A stretch of DNA of 64,000 nt from Acidimicrobiia bacterium (GCA_016871175.1 VFZL01000023.1:1-64000), one strand, 5' to 3'; shown: positions 1 through 8,672, counted from the first letter of the stretch. A program made the numbers and translations. The notes: generated from the sequence alone by a model not told the origin.

Positions 1-1
1 T

Positions 2-154
2 CACGTTCCTAAGCGTTATCCCGAGAACCCCGCACTGGGGATGTGGGTCAATAACCAGCGAACGGCGAAGCGTGCGGGCAGGTTGTCCGAGGAACGGAGT
101 GCGCGATTGGACGCGTTGGGGTTTGTGTGGGACCTGCGGAAGCGCACGCGCTGA
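2..154 (+). CDS. Helicase-associated domain protein, C-terminal end (partial)
   Basis: The window opens inside a gene. The frame beginning at base 2 reads 50 residues to a TGA at 152-154 and matches the helicase-associated (HA) domain: it starts HVPKRYPENPALGMWVNNQR and contains LSEERSARLDALGF followed by VWDL. HA domains are about 65 residues long and usually occur as tandem repeats after a DEAD/SNF2-type helicase core, often in mobile or defence-related loci. Only the last repeat is visible, so the full architecture and whether the gene is intact are unknown. It is followed by a serine-recombinase relic, which fits an old mobile-element edge. The domain call is from memory of the family pattern. 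Confidence 0.75.
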   Translation, partial: HVPKRYPENPALGMWVNNQRTAKRAGRLSEERSARLDALGFVWDLRKRTR

Positions 155-294
155 CCTCGTGCGGCAACGTTCGCCGCCACAAAGCGCAACGTCGATCCCG
201 ATTTGCTTTTTCGCAACCCCTTGTGGGACGGCTATTTTGGCAGGCTCTAAAGGAGCAGCTGGCCCGATCAGCGCAACGAAGGTCCGGGTGTGCG
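155..294. other. Non-coding gap between two remnants
   Basis: No convincing gene is seen between the helicase-associated fragment and the stop of the recombinase relic. Short open frames here are overlapping GC-driven shadows. Confidence 0.5.
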
Positions 295-606
295 CTAGGC
301 TGCCCGCCTGAGTAGGTTGACATGCCGCAACCACTGGTCGAGCTGGTTCCAACTCACGATGTTCTGGTCCACCAAATTTTCCTGCGGCCCATCAAGCGGC
401 CTTAAGTACTCGAAGAGAGAAGACGTTACGACGGTTCGATCGAAGGATTTTCCGCTGAACGCCACGCCTTCCGGGAATCTGAACGCCACGCCTTCCGGGA
501 AGAAGAGGCGCTGAAGTCTCTGGCGCTGCTCCAACGACGCTTGAATCCAGAGGTCCGCCGCCCGCGGTAGCACCCGCTCTGCGAAGTTCAGGATGTGCGC
601 CGCGCG
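295..606 (-). pseudogene. Serine site-specific recombinase, C-terminal relic
   Basis: Reading leftwards from 606, the frame gives RAAHILNFAERVLPRAADLW, then a segment with EQRQRLQRLFFPEGVAF and ENLVDQ, ending at 295. This is the end of large serine recombinases, where a coiled tail is followed by an FFPEGVAFDG-like block. The catalytic resolvase domain (about 300 residues upstream) is absent: the bases immediately 5' are the stop codon of the creatininase-like gene, so the recombinase is cut at that junction. There is no proper start codon; the first usable GTG is at 573, inside the homologous part. The FPEGVAF block is duplicated in frame by a 24-bp tandem repeat (455-502). It is almost certainly a non-functional trace of a past element. 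Confidence 0.7.
455..502. repeat. 24-bp tandem duplication in recombinase relic
   Basis: Two adjacent 24-bp units (455-478 and 479-502), both beginning CTGAACGCCACGCCTTCC, differ at one base. The repeat duplicates eight codons (FPEGVAF plus one residue) in frame within the serine-recombinase relic. Confidence 0.9.
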
Positions 607-1413
607 TCATTTCGATCCGCGCGTGTGCTCGCGGACGTGTCGGACGACCGATGCGATCTTGAAGTCGACCGACTGTTTGCCAAGCGCTTTCGACGCGACC
701 GCCTTGACCTTCGGATCGAGCAGGTCAGCCTTCACCCATGCTCCCGGTGTGGGCTCCAGATACATCCCCTCAGACGCATCGTCTACCTTCGCGAGCATGT
801 TGGGGGGGATGCCAAGCTTCAGGTACGTCTCGCGCATCACGCCTTCGTCGTGCTCCAGGTACGTGGGCACGTAGAAGACGTGCGTGCCCTTCGGCTTCCA
901 CACCGCGTCCAACTCCTCGGCCAGCTGCCTCATGCGGCCGCCATCGAAGTTGCCGCCGGTGCTCTTGCCGTCCTGAGGGTAGCCGTGATCACCGATGATC
1001 GCCACGAACTTGAACCCCGAGCCGACGATGGCGCTGGTGATGATGTCGCTCGACATGCGTGCCCAGGTGTCGTCGCTGATCGTCAATGTGCCAGCCCACG
1101 TGCCTCGGCGCCTCATCGGATCTCCACCGGGGAATCCGGGTGCATACGGCGAGATCGGAAGGGCGATTGCCGTGCCGAGCTCGCGAGCGACGCGCTCGGC
1201 GAGCGTGCGCACGAAGAAGAGGTGCTTGCCCAGAACGACCTCGGTGCCGCCCTCATGGATGCCGCTCCCGTAGTAGATCGCGGTTGTCCTACCGGCATCG
1301 ATCGCGGCTTTGAGTTCGACGGCGGTCATGTCCTCGAGCCAGACTGAAGTGCGTTGAGCGTCGATCGAGACCGCGAGGCTGACGGCGATCAGTAGAACGG
1401 CAAGCATCTTCAT
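607..1413 (-). CDS. Secreted creatininase-family amidohydrolase-like protein
   Basis: A 268-residue protein starting at ATG 1413 with a GGGAGG ribosome site just upstream. Residues 1-19 form a signal peptide, probably cleaved near SIDA-Q. The body looks like the creatinine amidohydrolase (creatininase) family, which hydrolyses cyclic amide bonds using two metal ions: YYGSGIHEGG (residues 47-56) replaces the usual GSxEQHGPHLP metal motif, and IIGDHGY (139-145) followed by TGGNFDG replaces the usual NGHGGN. Family ligands are partly kept (H53, E54, D142, H143), so substrate may differ from creatinine. Its stop codon abuts the recombinase relic, so the 3' end may have been remade by rearrangement; the protein still has near-family length. 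Confidence 0.7.
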   Translation of the reverse strand: MKMLAVLLIAVSLAVSIDAQRTSVWLEDMTAVELKAAIDAGRTTAIYYGSGIHEGGTEVVLGKHLFFVRTLAERVARELGTAIALPISPYAPGFPGGDPMRRRGTWAGTLTISDDTWARMSSDIITSAIVGSGFKFVAIIGDHGYPQDGKSTGGNFDGGRMRQLAEELDAVWKPKGTHVFYVPTYLEHDEGVMRETYLKLGIPPNMLAKVDDASEGMYLEPTPGAWVKADLLDPKVKAVASKALGKQSVDFKIASVVRHVREHTRGSK

Positions 1414-1520
1414 CGGCGACCTCCCTCGATGGGCGAGTCTAGCCGATTCTGCGGATTGACTGTGCGATCGGTTGTCGATAGCTTGAGGTCGTGTAGCCCG
1501 TCCAGATATCCCGTCGTCAG

Positions 1521-2000
1521 AGCTTTGGCACGACGAGTCGCGCCGACGCGTGGTGGAAGGAGCCCGCGCTCACCGCGGCGGGCTTGGTGCTCTTCTTCGG
1601 CTACCTGACGCTCCGTGCGTTCAATCCCACGTATGTCTGGTACGACCCGTACATCAGCCCGACGGTCGCGCCACCCGTGTTCACGCCAGTCACGGGGTAC
1701 CCAGGTTCCGTCCCGGTGGATCACGCGTGGTTCGGCGCGTTCCCGGCCTGGTGGCCCGCATTCCTGCCGCAGACGCCGGCGTTCTTTCTGCCTGCGCTGG
1801 CGATCGCGTTTCGCTTCACGTGCTACTACTACCGTGGCGCCTACTACAAAGCCTTCGCGCTGACGCCGCCCTCGTGCGCGGTTGTCGGAATCGCGAAAGG
1901 CTATCGCGGGGAGAAGGCACGGCTCGTGTTTCAGAACCTGCATCGATACACGCTGTACGGGGCGCTGCTGTTGCTCGTCTTCCTCTGGTGGGAGGGCCTG
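1521..2000 (+). pseudogene. Succinate-dehydrogenase-associated membrane protein, fragment
   Basis: The frame through 1521-2000 encodes a hydrophobic segment with RADAWWKEP, LFFGYLTLRAF, YVWYDPYISP, FRFTCYYYRGAYYKAF, CAVVGIAKGYRGE and QNLHRYTLYG. I recognise these as marks of the membrane protein found next to succinate dehydrogenase genes in Acidobacteria and Actinobacteria. The frame is open back to a stop at 1494-1496, but no ATG, GTG or TTG precedes 1584, which is already inside the homologous part. The family's last transmembrane part is missing: after LWWEGL the frame runs straight into a lipoprotein-type binding protein. It is therefore truncated at both ends. No sdhA or sdhB is nearby. 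Confidence 0.6.
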
Positions 2001-3687
2001 GTGCTCACCGTGGCCGTCTCAGCGGCCGGATGCGGACGCTCGTCTTCTGGTGAACGCCCGAATCATGGCACCACTAACACCGGCCAATCAACTGGTCAGC
2101 CACCGCGAGGGGGACAATTGGTCGTCTCGGTGCGCACCGAGCCCCAGACCTTCAATCGGTACACGCGACGCGACCTGCCGACGGACCTCATCTCGACTTT
2201 CATCAACGGCAAGTTGGTGCGGATCAACCGTCTGACCCAGGAGGTGGAGCCCTGGCTCGCGGCCAGCTGGACGCGCTCCGATGATGGCCGACGATACACG
2301 GTCACACTGCGTGAGGGCGTCACATTCTCCGACGGGCAACTGTTCACGGCTGACGATGTCGTGTTCAGCTTCGACGCGCTGTACAACGCGAAGTCCGGCA
2401 ACGTCCTGGCAGAGGCCGTCAAAGTGGGCGGCAAGCCGCTCAAGGCGGTCGCCGCGGATTCGCGCACCGTCGTCATCGAGTTCCCCGAGGCGTTCGCGCC
2501 CGGACTCCGGTTGCTCGACAACCTCCCGATCTTGCCGAAGCACCGACTCGACGGCGCCCTCAAGGCGGGGCAGTTCGCGTCCGCGTGGGGTGTGGGGACC
2601 CCTCCGTCAGAGATCGTCGGCCTCGGTCCGTTCGCGCTGCGCGAGTACGTGCCCGGTCAGCGCACGGTGCTGTCGCGTAACCCGCGGTACTTCCGGAAGG
2701 ACGATCTCGGTGTCCAGCTCCCGTACCTCGACCGCGTCGTCGTCGAAGTCGTGCCGGATCAGAACGGCGAGCTGCTGCGTCTCGAGGCGGGGGAGATCGA
2801 CGTGACGTCGGGCGAGATTCGGGCGGACGACTACGCGCCCCTCAAGCGCGCGGCGGACGCGGGCCGACTGCAGCTTTTCGATCTCGGCGTGGGATACGAC
2901 GCTGACAGCTTCTGGTTCAATCTGAAACCGGGCGCGTTCGCCGGCGACCCGCGCGAGGCCTGGATCCAGCGCGACGAGCTGCGGCGCGCGATTTCGCTGG
3001 CGGTGAGCCGTCAGCACTTCGCCGACACGGTGTACTTGGGGGCGGCGGTCCCCGTCTACGGGCCCATCACACCGGCGAACCGGCAGTGGTACTCAGCGAG
3101 CGTGCCGCAGACGCCGCACGATCCCGCACAGGCGCGGGCGTTGCTCGCGTCGATCGGCCTCGTGGACCGCAATGGCGATGGCAGGCTCGAGGATGGGCAC
3201 GGCACCACGGCCCGCTTCACGCTGATGGTGCAGAAAGGGCGGACGCTGCAAGCGCGCCGTCGCGGTGATTCGGGACGAGCTCGCCAAGATCGGCATGACC
3301 GTGGACGTCGTGCCGCTGGAGGGTGCCGACCTCATCCAACGCTTCAGCATCTCGCGCGCATACGAGGCGGTGTACTTCAGTGTGCTCACGTCGGACACCG
3401 ATCCAGCCACCAGCTCCGACTTCTGGATGAGTCGTGGGTCCGCGCACATCTGGAACCATGAGCAGCCGACGCCAGCCACCGAGTGGGAACGTCGCATCGA
3501 CGGGTTGATGGACGCGCAGACGCACACGGCGGACCAGGCGCGCCGGAAGGCCATCTTCGATGAGGTGCAGCGGCTGTTTACCGAGCACCTGCCGATCATC
3601 CACTTCGCCGCGCCGAGGGTGTACGCCGTGGCTTCGGCGCGTGTGACGAACGTGACGCCGGCGATCTCTCGGCCTCAATTGCTCTGA
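2001..3687 (+). pseudogene. Oligopeptide ABC transporter substrate-binding protein, frameshifted
   Basis: This is a family-5 extracellular solute-binding protein (DppA/OppA type), which captures peptides or related solutes in the periplasm. GTG 2001 has GGGAGGG six bases upstream and gives a very short leader ending in the lipobox SAAGC. The frame is open upstream, so it may be translated as a fusion with the preceding membrane fragment, whose last helix would serve as signal peptide. Family landmarks include PEPQ-like TEPQTFNRYT, GVTFSDGQLFTADDVVFSFD and LRRAISLAVSRQ. Near 3240-3262 the frame breaks: the original frame continues uselessly to 3461, while the true C-terminus (VIRDELAKIGMTV to ISRPQLL) is in the next frame and stops at 3687. 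One indel would repair it. Confidence 0.75.
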
Positions 3688-3713
3688 GCGCCGGATATCA
3701 TCGCCCTACGACC

Positions 3714-4667
3714 GTGAGCGTCCTGCCGTACCTCGCGCGCCGCCTCGCCGTCGCCGCGCTGCTCGTGTTCACGGTGGCGTCTGGCGCCTTGCTCCTGGCG
3801 CGCCTGGCGCCCGGTGACTACGCGACGGCGTCGCTCGGCGTGGGCGCCACGCCTGAGGCCCTCGCCGCCGCCCGCGCGCGGTATGGGCTGGACCGTCCGG
3901 TGCTCGCGCAGTACGTCAAGTGAATCGGCCGTGCGGCGCGATTCGACTTCGGCGAGTCGTTCGCGTACGACCGGCCGGTGCGCGAGCTCATCGCAGAGCG
4001 GGCGGGCAATAGCGCCATCCTCGCCATTATCGCGCTCCTGTTGGCGACCGCCGTGGGCGTGCCCCTGGGCGTGCTGACTGGCGCGGTGCCGCGCGGGCTC
4101 GTGCCGGGCGCCGTACGGGCCATCTCGGTGGCGCTGCTCTCGATGCCGCCGCTTCTGACCTCATTGGTGCTCGTGTTCATTGCGGCGCGAACCGGCTGGC
4201 TGCCGATCGGTGGCATGCGATCGCTTGGTCCAGAGGCCGGCTCGCTGGCCGACCTCGCGAGCCACCTCGTCGTTCCCGTCCTCGCCATCGGTCTGCCGAT
4301 GGCGGCTCTCCTCGAGCGACTGCAGTTGCAGGCCATGGCCGAGACGATCACGCAGCCGTTCGTGCGCGCGACAATCGCTCGGGGGGTGTCGCGCGCGCGT
4401 GCGCTCTGGCGGCATGCCTTTATCGTGGCGCTGAAACCGACGGCTGCCGTGCTCGGCGTCATCGTCGGCCACGTGCTCAGTGGGTCGTTCGTGGTCGAGA
4501 TCGTGACTGCCTGGCCGGGTCTCGGACGGTCGATGCTGGACGCGCTCCGCGCGCGAGACGTCTATCTGGTCGCAGGCTGCGCGGCGACGGGTGCCTTGTT
4601 CTTGGCGTTCGGGACCTTGCTGTCCGATGCGGTTTCCGCTGCCGTCGACCCGAGGGTGCGCGAATGA
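3714..4667 (+). pseudogene. DppB-type peptide ABC permease with in-frame TGA
   Basis: A GTG start at 3714 begins a DppB/OppB-type inner-membrane permease: LPYLARRLAVAALLVFTVAS, then RLAPGD, RYGLDRPVLAQYVK. A TGA at 3921-3923 then interrupts, and the same frame continues IGRAARFDFGESFAYDRPVREL through several transmembrane helices and the EAA-loop-like region (ATIARGVSRARALWRHAF) to 4667. In this family a tryptophan normally follows at that position (as in 'YLRWLGR'), so one TGG-to-TGA change explains the break. The 69-residue product before the stop could not form a permease. It lies 26 bp after the binding-protein gene and overlaps the next permease start. Confidence 0.8.
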
Positions 4668-5691
4668 ACCGGCACCCCCGCCGTTCCTGCTCCTGTTCCT
4701 GGTGTTTCTCGGGGTTGCGGCCGCACCGGTCGTGGCGCCAAACAGCCCTGCAACGGCCTTCAACACGCTGCTCAATGCCCCGCCGCCGCGCGTCTACCTG
4801 AGAGATACCGCCGGAGCCTGGCGCGCACCCTTCATCTACCCGTAGAAGCGCCTGAGCCAATTGGAACAGACCTACGAAGAAGATCGGCAGACGCCCGTGC
4901 CGTTGCGGTGGTTCGCCGGTGGGCACATCGTGCAGTCGACGGAGCCCGGCGGCGCGCCGCTCCTGCTTTTCGGCGCCGACGCCTTTGGCCGCGATGTCTT
5001 CAGTCGCACGCTCTACGGCGGACGGTGGTCGCTTGACATCGCGGTCCTGGCGGCGTTGGGGGCGTTGTGCCTTGGCGTCTTCGTGGGCAGCATGGCCGGC
5101 TACCGCGGTGGGCTCTGGGACGACGTCCTGATGCGGACATCGGACATGGTGATGGTGCTTCCGACCATGTATGTCGTGATGGTGCTGCGGGCCGCACTGC
5201 CGCTCGTCCTGTCGTCTACGCAGATGTTCGTGCTGCTCGTGTCGCTCTTCTCTGTGGTGGGCGCGCCCATCGTCGCGCGGGCCGTGCTGGCGGTGGTGCG
5301 CTCGGAGCGGGCACTCGAGTACGCGGCGGCGGCCGAATCGCTCGGCGCGAGCCCGCTTCGCATTCTCATTCGTCATCTGCTGCCGGCTGCCACCGGCATC
5401 GTGCTCATCGAGTTGATGACGCTGCTGCCGGGCTTCGTCGTGGCCGAGGCGACGCTGTCTTATGTCGGCTTCGGGTTTCCCGACACCGTGCCCACGTGGG
5501 GGACGATGCTGCATGAGGCCTCGAGCGTGCGCGTGCTGGCAGACTTTCCGTGGCTGTTCGCGCCGGCGATCGCCATCTTTCTCGTCGTGCTGGGTGTGAA
5601 CGCCAGCATCCGGACGTCGCACGCGGGCCTGGGAGCGGGCTTAGATGCAGGAGCGCCGCGCAGGCGGGGGGCGGGGCAGCGCCCCGAGTAG
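4664..5691 (+). pseudogene. DppC-type peptide ABC permease, frameshift plus TAG
   Basis: The likely original start, ATG 4664, overlaps the dppB-type stop (ATGA), but its frame fails after a few codons. The conserved protein (PPPFLLLFLVFLGVAAAPVV, later FGADAFGRDVFSRTLYGGRW and the EAA-like segment AAAAESLGASPLRILIRHLL) lies one frame away, implying an indel in the C-rich stretch after the start. A second lesion, TAG at 4843-4845, falls between APFIYP and KRLSQLEQTYEED; after it the frame is open to 5691. The family role is the second transmembrane subunit of a dipeptide/oligopeptide importer. No ATP-binding subunit genes are present in the window. Confidence 0.75.
5672..5686. repeat. CGGGGC-AGC-GCCCCG hairpin before aldolase start
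   Basis: A perfect six-base-pair inverted repeat with a three-base loop lies at the end of the decayed permease gene, six bases upstream of ATG 5693. The same stem sequence occurs at 16322-16336, four bases upstream of the uvrA start. It could be a translation-modulating hairpin, a short terminator, or a small dispersed palindrome. Confidence 0.6.
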
Positions 5692-5692
5692 A

Positions 5693-6607
5693 ATGAACCC
5701 GATGGTGCTGCCCGCCGGTGTGTACGCGCCGGTCCCGACCCCCTTCGACACCCAGGATACCTTCGATCCTTTACGTTTCCGCGTTGCGCTTGCCCGGTGG
5801 GTGGCTTCACCGCTCGCCGGATTGGTGGTCCTTGGGTCGAACGGCGAAGCGCCGCTCGTGGACGAAGAGGAGAGCGATGGCGTCATCGCCGTGGCGCGCG
5901 AGGCGATTCCGCCCGGCCGTCCACTGATTGTCGGGACGGGACGGGAATCCACCCGCGCGACGGTCGCGGCGTCACGCCGTGCGGCGGCGTTGGGTGCCGA
6001 CGCGGTGATCGTGCGGACGCCCGGATTCTTCAAGTCGCAGATGACCAGCGACGTCTTCGTGCGCCACTACACAGCGGTGGCTGATGCTTCGCCGGTGCCG
6101 GTGCTGCTCTACAACTTCACCGCCGTCACGGGCGTGAACATCGGCGCCGATGCCGTTGCCCGCCTCGCGCAGCACCCCAATGTCGTCGGGATCAAGGAGT
6201 CCGGCGGCGACGTCGCGCAGATTGCCGAGTTAGTGGCGGCCGGCGGATCGGCGTTTCGGGTCTTCGCGGGTTCGAGCACGTCGTTCTATGCGTCACTCTG
6301 TGTCGGTGCGGCCGGCGGCATCCTAGCGCTCGGCTGCGTCCTCCCAGACGCGTGCGCGGCGCTGTTCGATCTCGTCCGCCAGGGCGCCCATCACGACGCC
6401 CGCGCGCTGCAAAGCCGGCTGGTCCCCCTGGCGCAGCTGCTGGGTAACCGGTACGGCGTCGCCGGCCTGAAAGCGGCGCTCGCGCTCGTCGGCTGCGATG
6501 TGGGCCCCCCGAGGCCACCACTGGTGGCGCTCGACGCGCACGGTCGTGACGCGGTCGAGCGGGCGCTCCGGACGTTTTCACACTGGCCGCTACTAAACGA
6601 AGCCTGA
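5693..6607 (+). CDS. DapA/HOGA-family class I aldolase (dihydrodipicolinate synthase family)
   Basis: A 304-residue TIM-barrel aldolase/lyase of the DHDPS/N-acetylneuraminate lyase family. These enzymes form a Schiff base with pyruvate or a 2-oxo acid. K168 in VGIKESGGD is the Schiff-base lysine and Y140 in VLLYNFTAVTG the catalytic tyrosine; the GSNGEAPLVDEEE block (48-60) corresponds to the GTTGE substrate loop, with SN instead of TT. Loss of the TT pair and the downstream aminotransferase suggest a 4-hydroxy-2-oxoglutarate aldolase-like role more than lysine biosynthesis, but specificity is inference. Start could be ATG 5693 or 5702; an upstream open frame to 5645 overlaps the permease relic and is less likely. 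Confidence 0.8.
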   Translation: MNPMVLPAGVYAPVPTPFDTQDTFDPLRFRVALARWVASPLAGLVVLGSNGEAPLVDEEESDGVIAVAREAIPPGRPLIVGTGRESTRATVAASRRAAALGADAVIVRTPGFFKSQMTSDVFVRHYTAVADASPVPVLLYNFTAVTGVNIGADAVARLAQHPNVVGIKESGGDVAQIAELVAAGGSAFRVFAGSSTSFYASLCVGAAGGILALGCVLPDACAALFDLVRQGAHHDARALQSRLVPLAQLLGNRYGVAGLKAALALVGCDVGPPRPPLVALDAHGRDAVERALRTFSHWPLLNEA

Positions 6608-6624
6608 CACACGGAGCTTGGTTG

Positions 6625-7740
6625 ATGAGCTTGCTGCCCGATCAAGATCGAATTCTGCTCGGCCCTGGCCCGAGCTTGACCTCCCCGCGCGTGATGCGCG
6701 CGCTGGCCTCACCGACCGTCAGTCATCTCGATCCCGTCATGCTCGCGTTGATGGACGATGTGCGTGCGCGGTTGGGACGCGCGTTTCGCGCGCCAGAGGG
6801 GTCGCTCGCGTTCGCGGTGTCCGGTACGGGAACGGCGGGCATGGAGACGGTCGTCTCGAACCTCGTGACCGACGGCACCCGGGTCCTCGTCATCGTGGGC
6901 GGGTATTTTGGCGATCGGCTTGTGCAGATGTGCACGCGGTACGGCGCGGCCGTAGCGCGGCTCGACGTGGAGTGGGGCCGTGCCTGCGAGCCCGATGCCG
7001 TGAGACGGGCGCTGGCCGCCCAGCCCGCGGATATCGTCGCGATGGTGCAGGCGGAGACGTCGACCGGCGTGCTCAACCCGGTACGCGAGCTCACGGCGAT
7101 TGCCAAGGAACACGGGGCGCTCGTGATTGTCGACGCGGTGACGTCGTTTGGCGGGCATCCGCTCGAGGTCGGTGCATGGGGCATCGACGCCGCCTACAGT
7201 TGCTCACAGAAGTGTCTCGGCGCGCCGTCAGGCATGGCCCCGATCGTGATGACGCCCGCCGCCCTGGCCCGGCGGGTGGCATGCCGCAGCTTCTACTTCG
7301 GTCTCTCGTTGCTCGAGGACCACTGGCTGCGCCGGAAGTACCACCACACGATGTCCTCCACGTTGATCTACGCGCTCGACGAAGCGCTCGCGATGGTCGA
7401 AGACGAAGGGCTGGAGGCGCGCTGGGCCCGGCACGAGCGCAATCATCAGCTGTTCATCGCCGGGCTGGCTCGACAGGGGCTCTCGGTGCTGCCCCCGGAG
7501 GGTGAAAGGTTGTGGACGTTGAACGCCGTCAAGGTGCCGCCGGGTATCGATGACGCGGCGGTTCGACGGGTGCTGCTCGAGGAGTTCCAGATCGAGATCG
7601 GGGCGGGCCTCGGGCAGTTCGCCGGCACCATCTGGCGAGTCGGCTTGATGGGCGCCAGTTCAAGCCCACGCGTCATTACGCTGCTGCTCGCGGCGCTTAA
7701 CGACGCGCTGGTGAAGCAGGGGCGACGAGCGATGGCTTGA
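6625..7740 (+). CDS. Serine-pyruvate/alanine-glyoxylate-type aminotransferase
   Basis: A 371-residue class V PLP aminotransferase. The start LPDQDRILLGPGPS is characteristic of the AGXT/serine-glyoxylate aminotransferase branch, as are SGTGTAGMETVVSNL (phosphate-binding loop) and VDAVTSFGG with D170 contacting the PLP ring. K196 in YSCSQKCLGAPSG forms the internal aldimine. The usual reaction is glyoxylate plus an amino donor (alanine or serine) to glycine. It starts 15 bases after the aldolase stop, so the two probably share a transcript: an aldolase releasing glyoxylate followed by an enzyme converting it to glycine would fit hydroxyproline or glyoxylate metabolism. ATG 6625 is preferred over the adjacent TTG 6622. 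Confidence 0.85.
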   Translation: MSLLPDQDRILLGPGPSLTSPRVMRALASPTVSHLDPVMLALMDDVRARLGRAFRAPEGSLAFAVSGTGTAGMETVVSNLVTDGTRVLVIVGGYFGDRLVQMCTRYGAAVARLDVEWGRACEPDAVRRALAAQPADIVAMVQAETSTGVLNPVRELTAIAKEHGALVIVDAVTSFGGHPLEVGAWGIDAAYSCSQKCLGAPSGMAPIVMTPAALARRVACRSFYFGLSLLEDHWLRRKYHHTMSSTLIYALDEALAMVEDEGLEARWARHERNHQLFIAGLARQGLSVLPPEGERLWTLNAVKVPPGIDDAAVRRVLLEEFQIEIGAGLGQFAGTIWRVGLMGASSSPRVITLLLAALNDALVKQGRRAMA

Positions 7741-7887
7741 TTGAGCCCGAATCCCTCGAGCTCAAATCGTGAAGTGCGGCGAGAAACCGTGAACCCTCGG
7801 CACCGGCTGAGTGGCGTAGGAGCTATCGTGCGCCGATACTGTGATCGTCTCCAGTCCCATCGTTCCATCTGAGGCAATGGCACCGTC

Positions 7888-8646
7888 GTGGCTCAGGTAG
7901 CGGGCAAGCGAGCTCAACCGTTCGTACGTCGCAGTACCGTCAGCGTTGGACGGTGGCTGGGCGGAGCGGTCGGGTGTCTGTTTGCGTGGCTGTGTTACGC
8001 GTACGTGACACTTCCCGACGTCCGACCGCTTATCAAGAGCAATCCGGCGACGACCGCGTTCATGGATCTCCGCGAGGACGAGGCGCACGACGTCGGCAAA
8101 CCGGCCCGACGCGTCCAGCGCTGGATCGCATACAACAACATCTCACCCCATCTGAAGCGCGCCGTGCTCGTCGCCGAGGACGCCGCGTTCTGGCAGCACG
8201 AGGGGCTCGACCTCGTCGAGCTGCAGAAGTCCATCGAAACCGACTGGGCGCGCGGACAGCTCGTGCGAGGCGCCAGCACCATCACCCAGCAGCTCGCAAA
8301 GAATCTGTATCTGTCGCCGACCCGCAGTCCGGTGCGCAAGCTGCGCGAGCTCGTCATCGCGCGGCGTCTCGAAGCGGAGCTGTCGAAGGCGCGCATCTTC
8401 GAGTTGTACTTGAACGTCGTCGAATGGGGGGACGGCGTGTGGGGTGTCGAGGCCGCGGCGCGCCAGTACTTCGGGACGTCCGCTGCGGAGTTGGGTCCGC
8501 AGGAGTCGGCGCTGCTGGCTGGGGCGCTCGTGAACCCTCGGCTGTTGAATCCGGCGCACCCCAATGCGCGGCTGAAGCGTCGGCAGCACCTCATACTTCG
8601 CCGGATGGGCGTAATCTCTCCACCGAACGAAGTCGGTGTGCTGTGA
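7888..8646 (+). CDS. mtgA: Monofunctional peptidoglycan glycosyltransferase MtgA
   Basis: A 252-residue GT51 enzyme that polymerises lipid II glycan strands at the outer face of the inner membrane. A transmembrane anchor spans about residues 18-41. The catalytic glutamate is E97 in VLVAEDAAFWQHEGLD, followed by the second hallmark GASTITQQLAKNLYL (128-142), KLRELVIARRLE and the third motif region LYLNVVEWGDGVWGVEAAAR. There is no transpeptidase domain, matching MtgA. The start is GTG 7888. No clear operon partner; it is preceded by 147 bp without a gene. Confidence 0.93.
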   Translation: MAQVAGKRAQPFVRRSTVSVGRWLGGAVGCLFAWLCYAYVTLPDVRPLIKSNPATTAFMDLREDEAHDVGKPARRVQRWIAYNNISPHLKRAVLVAEDAAFWQHEGLDLVELQKSIETDWARGQLVRGASTITQQLAKNLYLSPTRSPVRKLRELVIARRLEAELSKARIFELYLNVVEWGDGVWGVEAAARQYFGTSAAELGPQESALLAGALVNPRLLNPAHPNARLKRRQHLILRRMGVISPPNEVGVL

Positions 8647-8672
8647 GATCGCTCGCAAACGCCCGGCCCAGC

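Noticed and set aside
3921-3923. TGA read as tryptophan (altered genetic code)
   Set aside because: Many intact genes in the window end at TGA and encode Trp by TGG; a single nonsense mutation explains the break.
4477-5622. 381-codon minus-strand open frame opposite the decayed permeases
   Set aside because: His/Arg/Gln-rich translation without domain similarity; the sense strand shows clear permease homology despite its stops.
7741-7767. TTGAGC...GCTCAA inverted repeat after the aminotransferase
   Set aside because: Six-base arms with a 13-base loop and no T-run; too weak to call a terminator.
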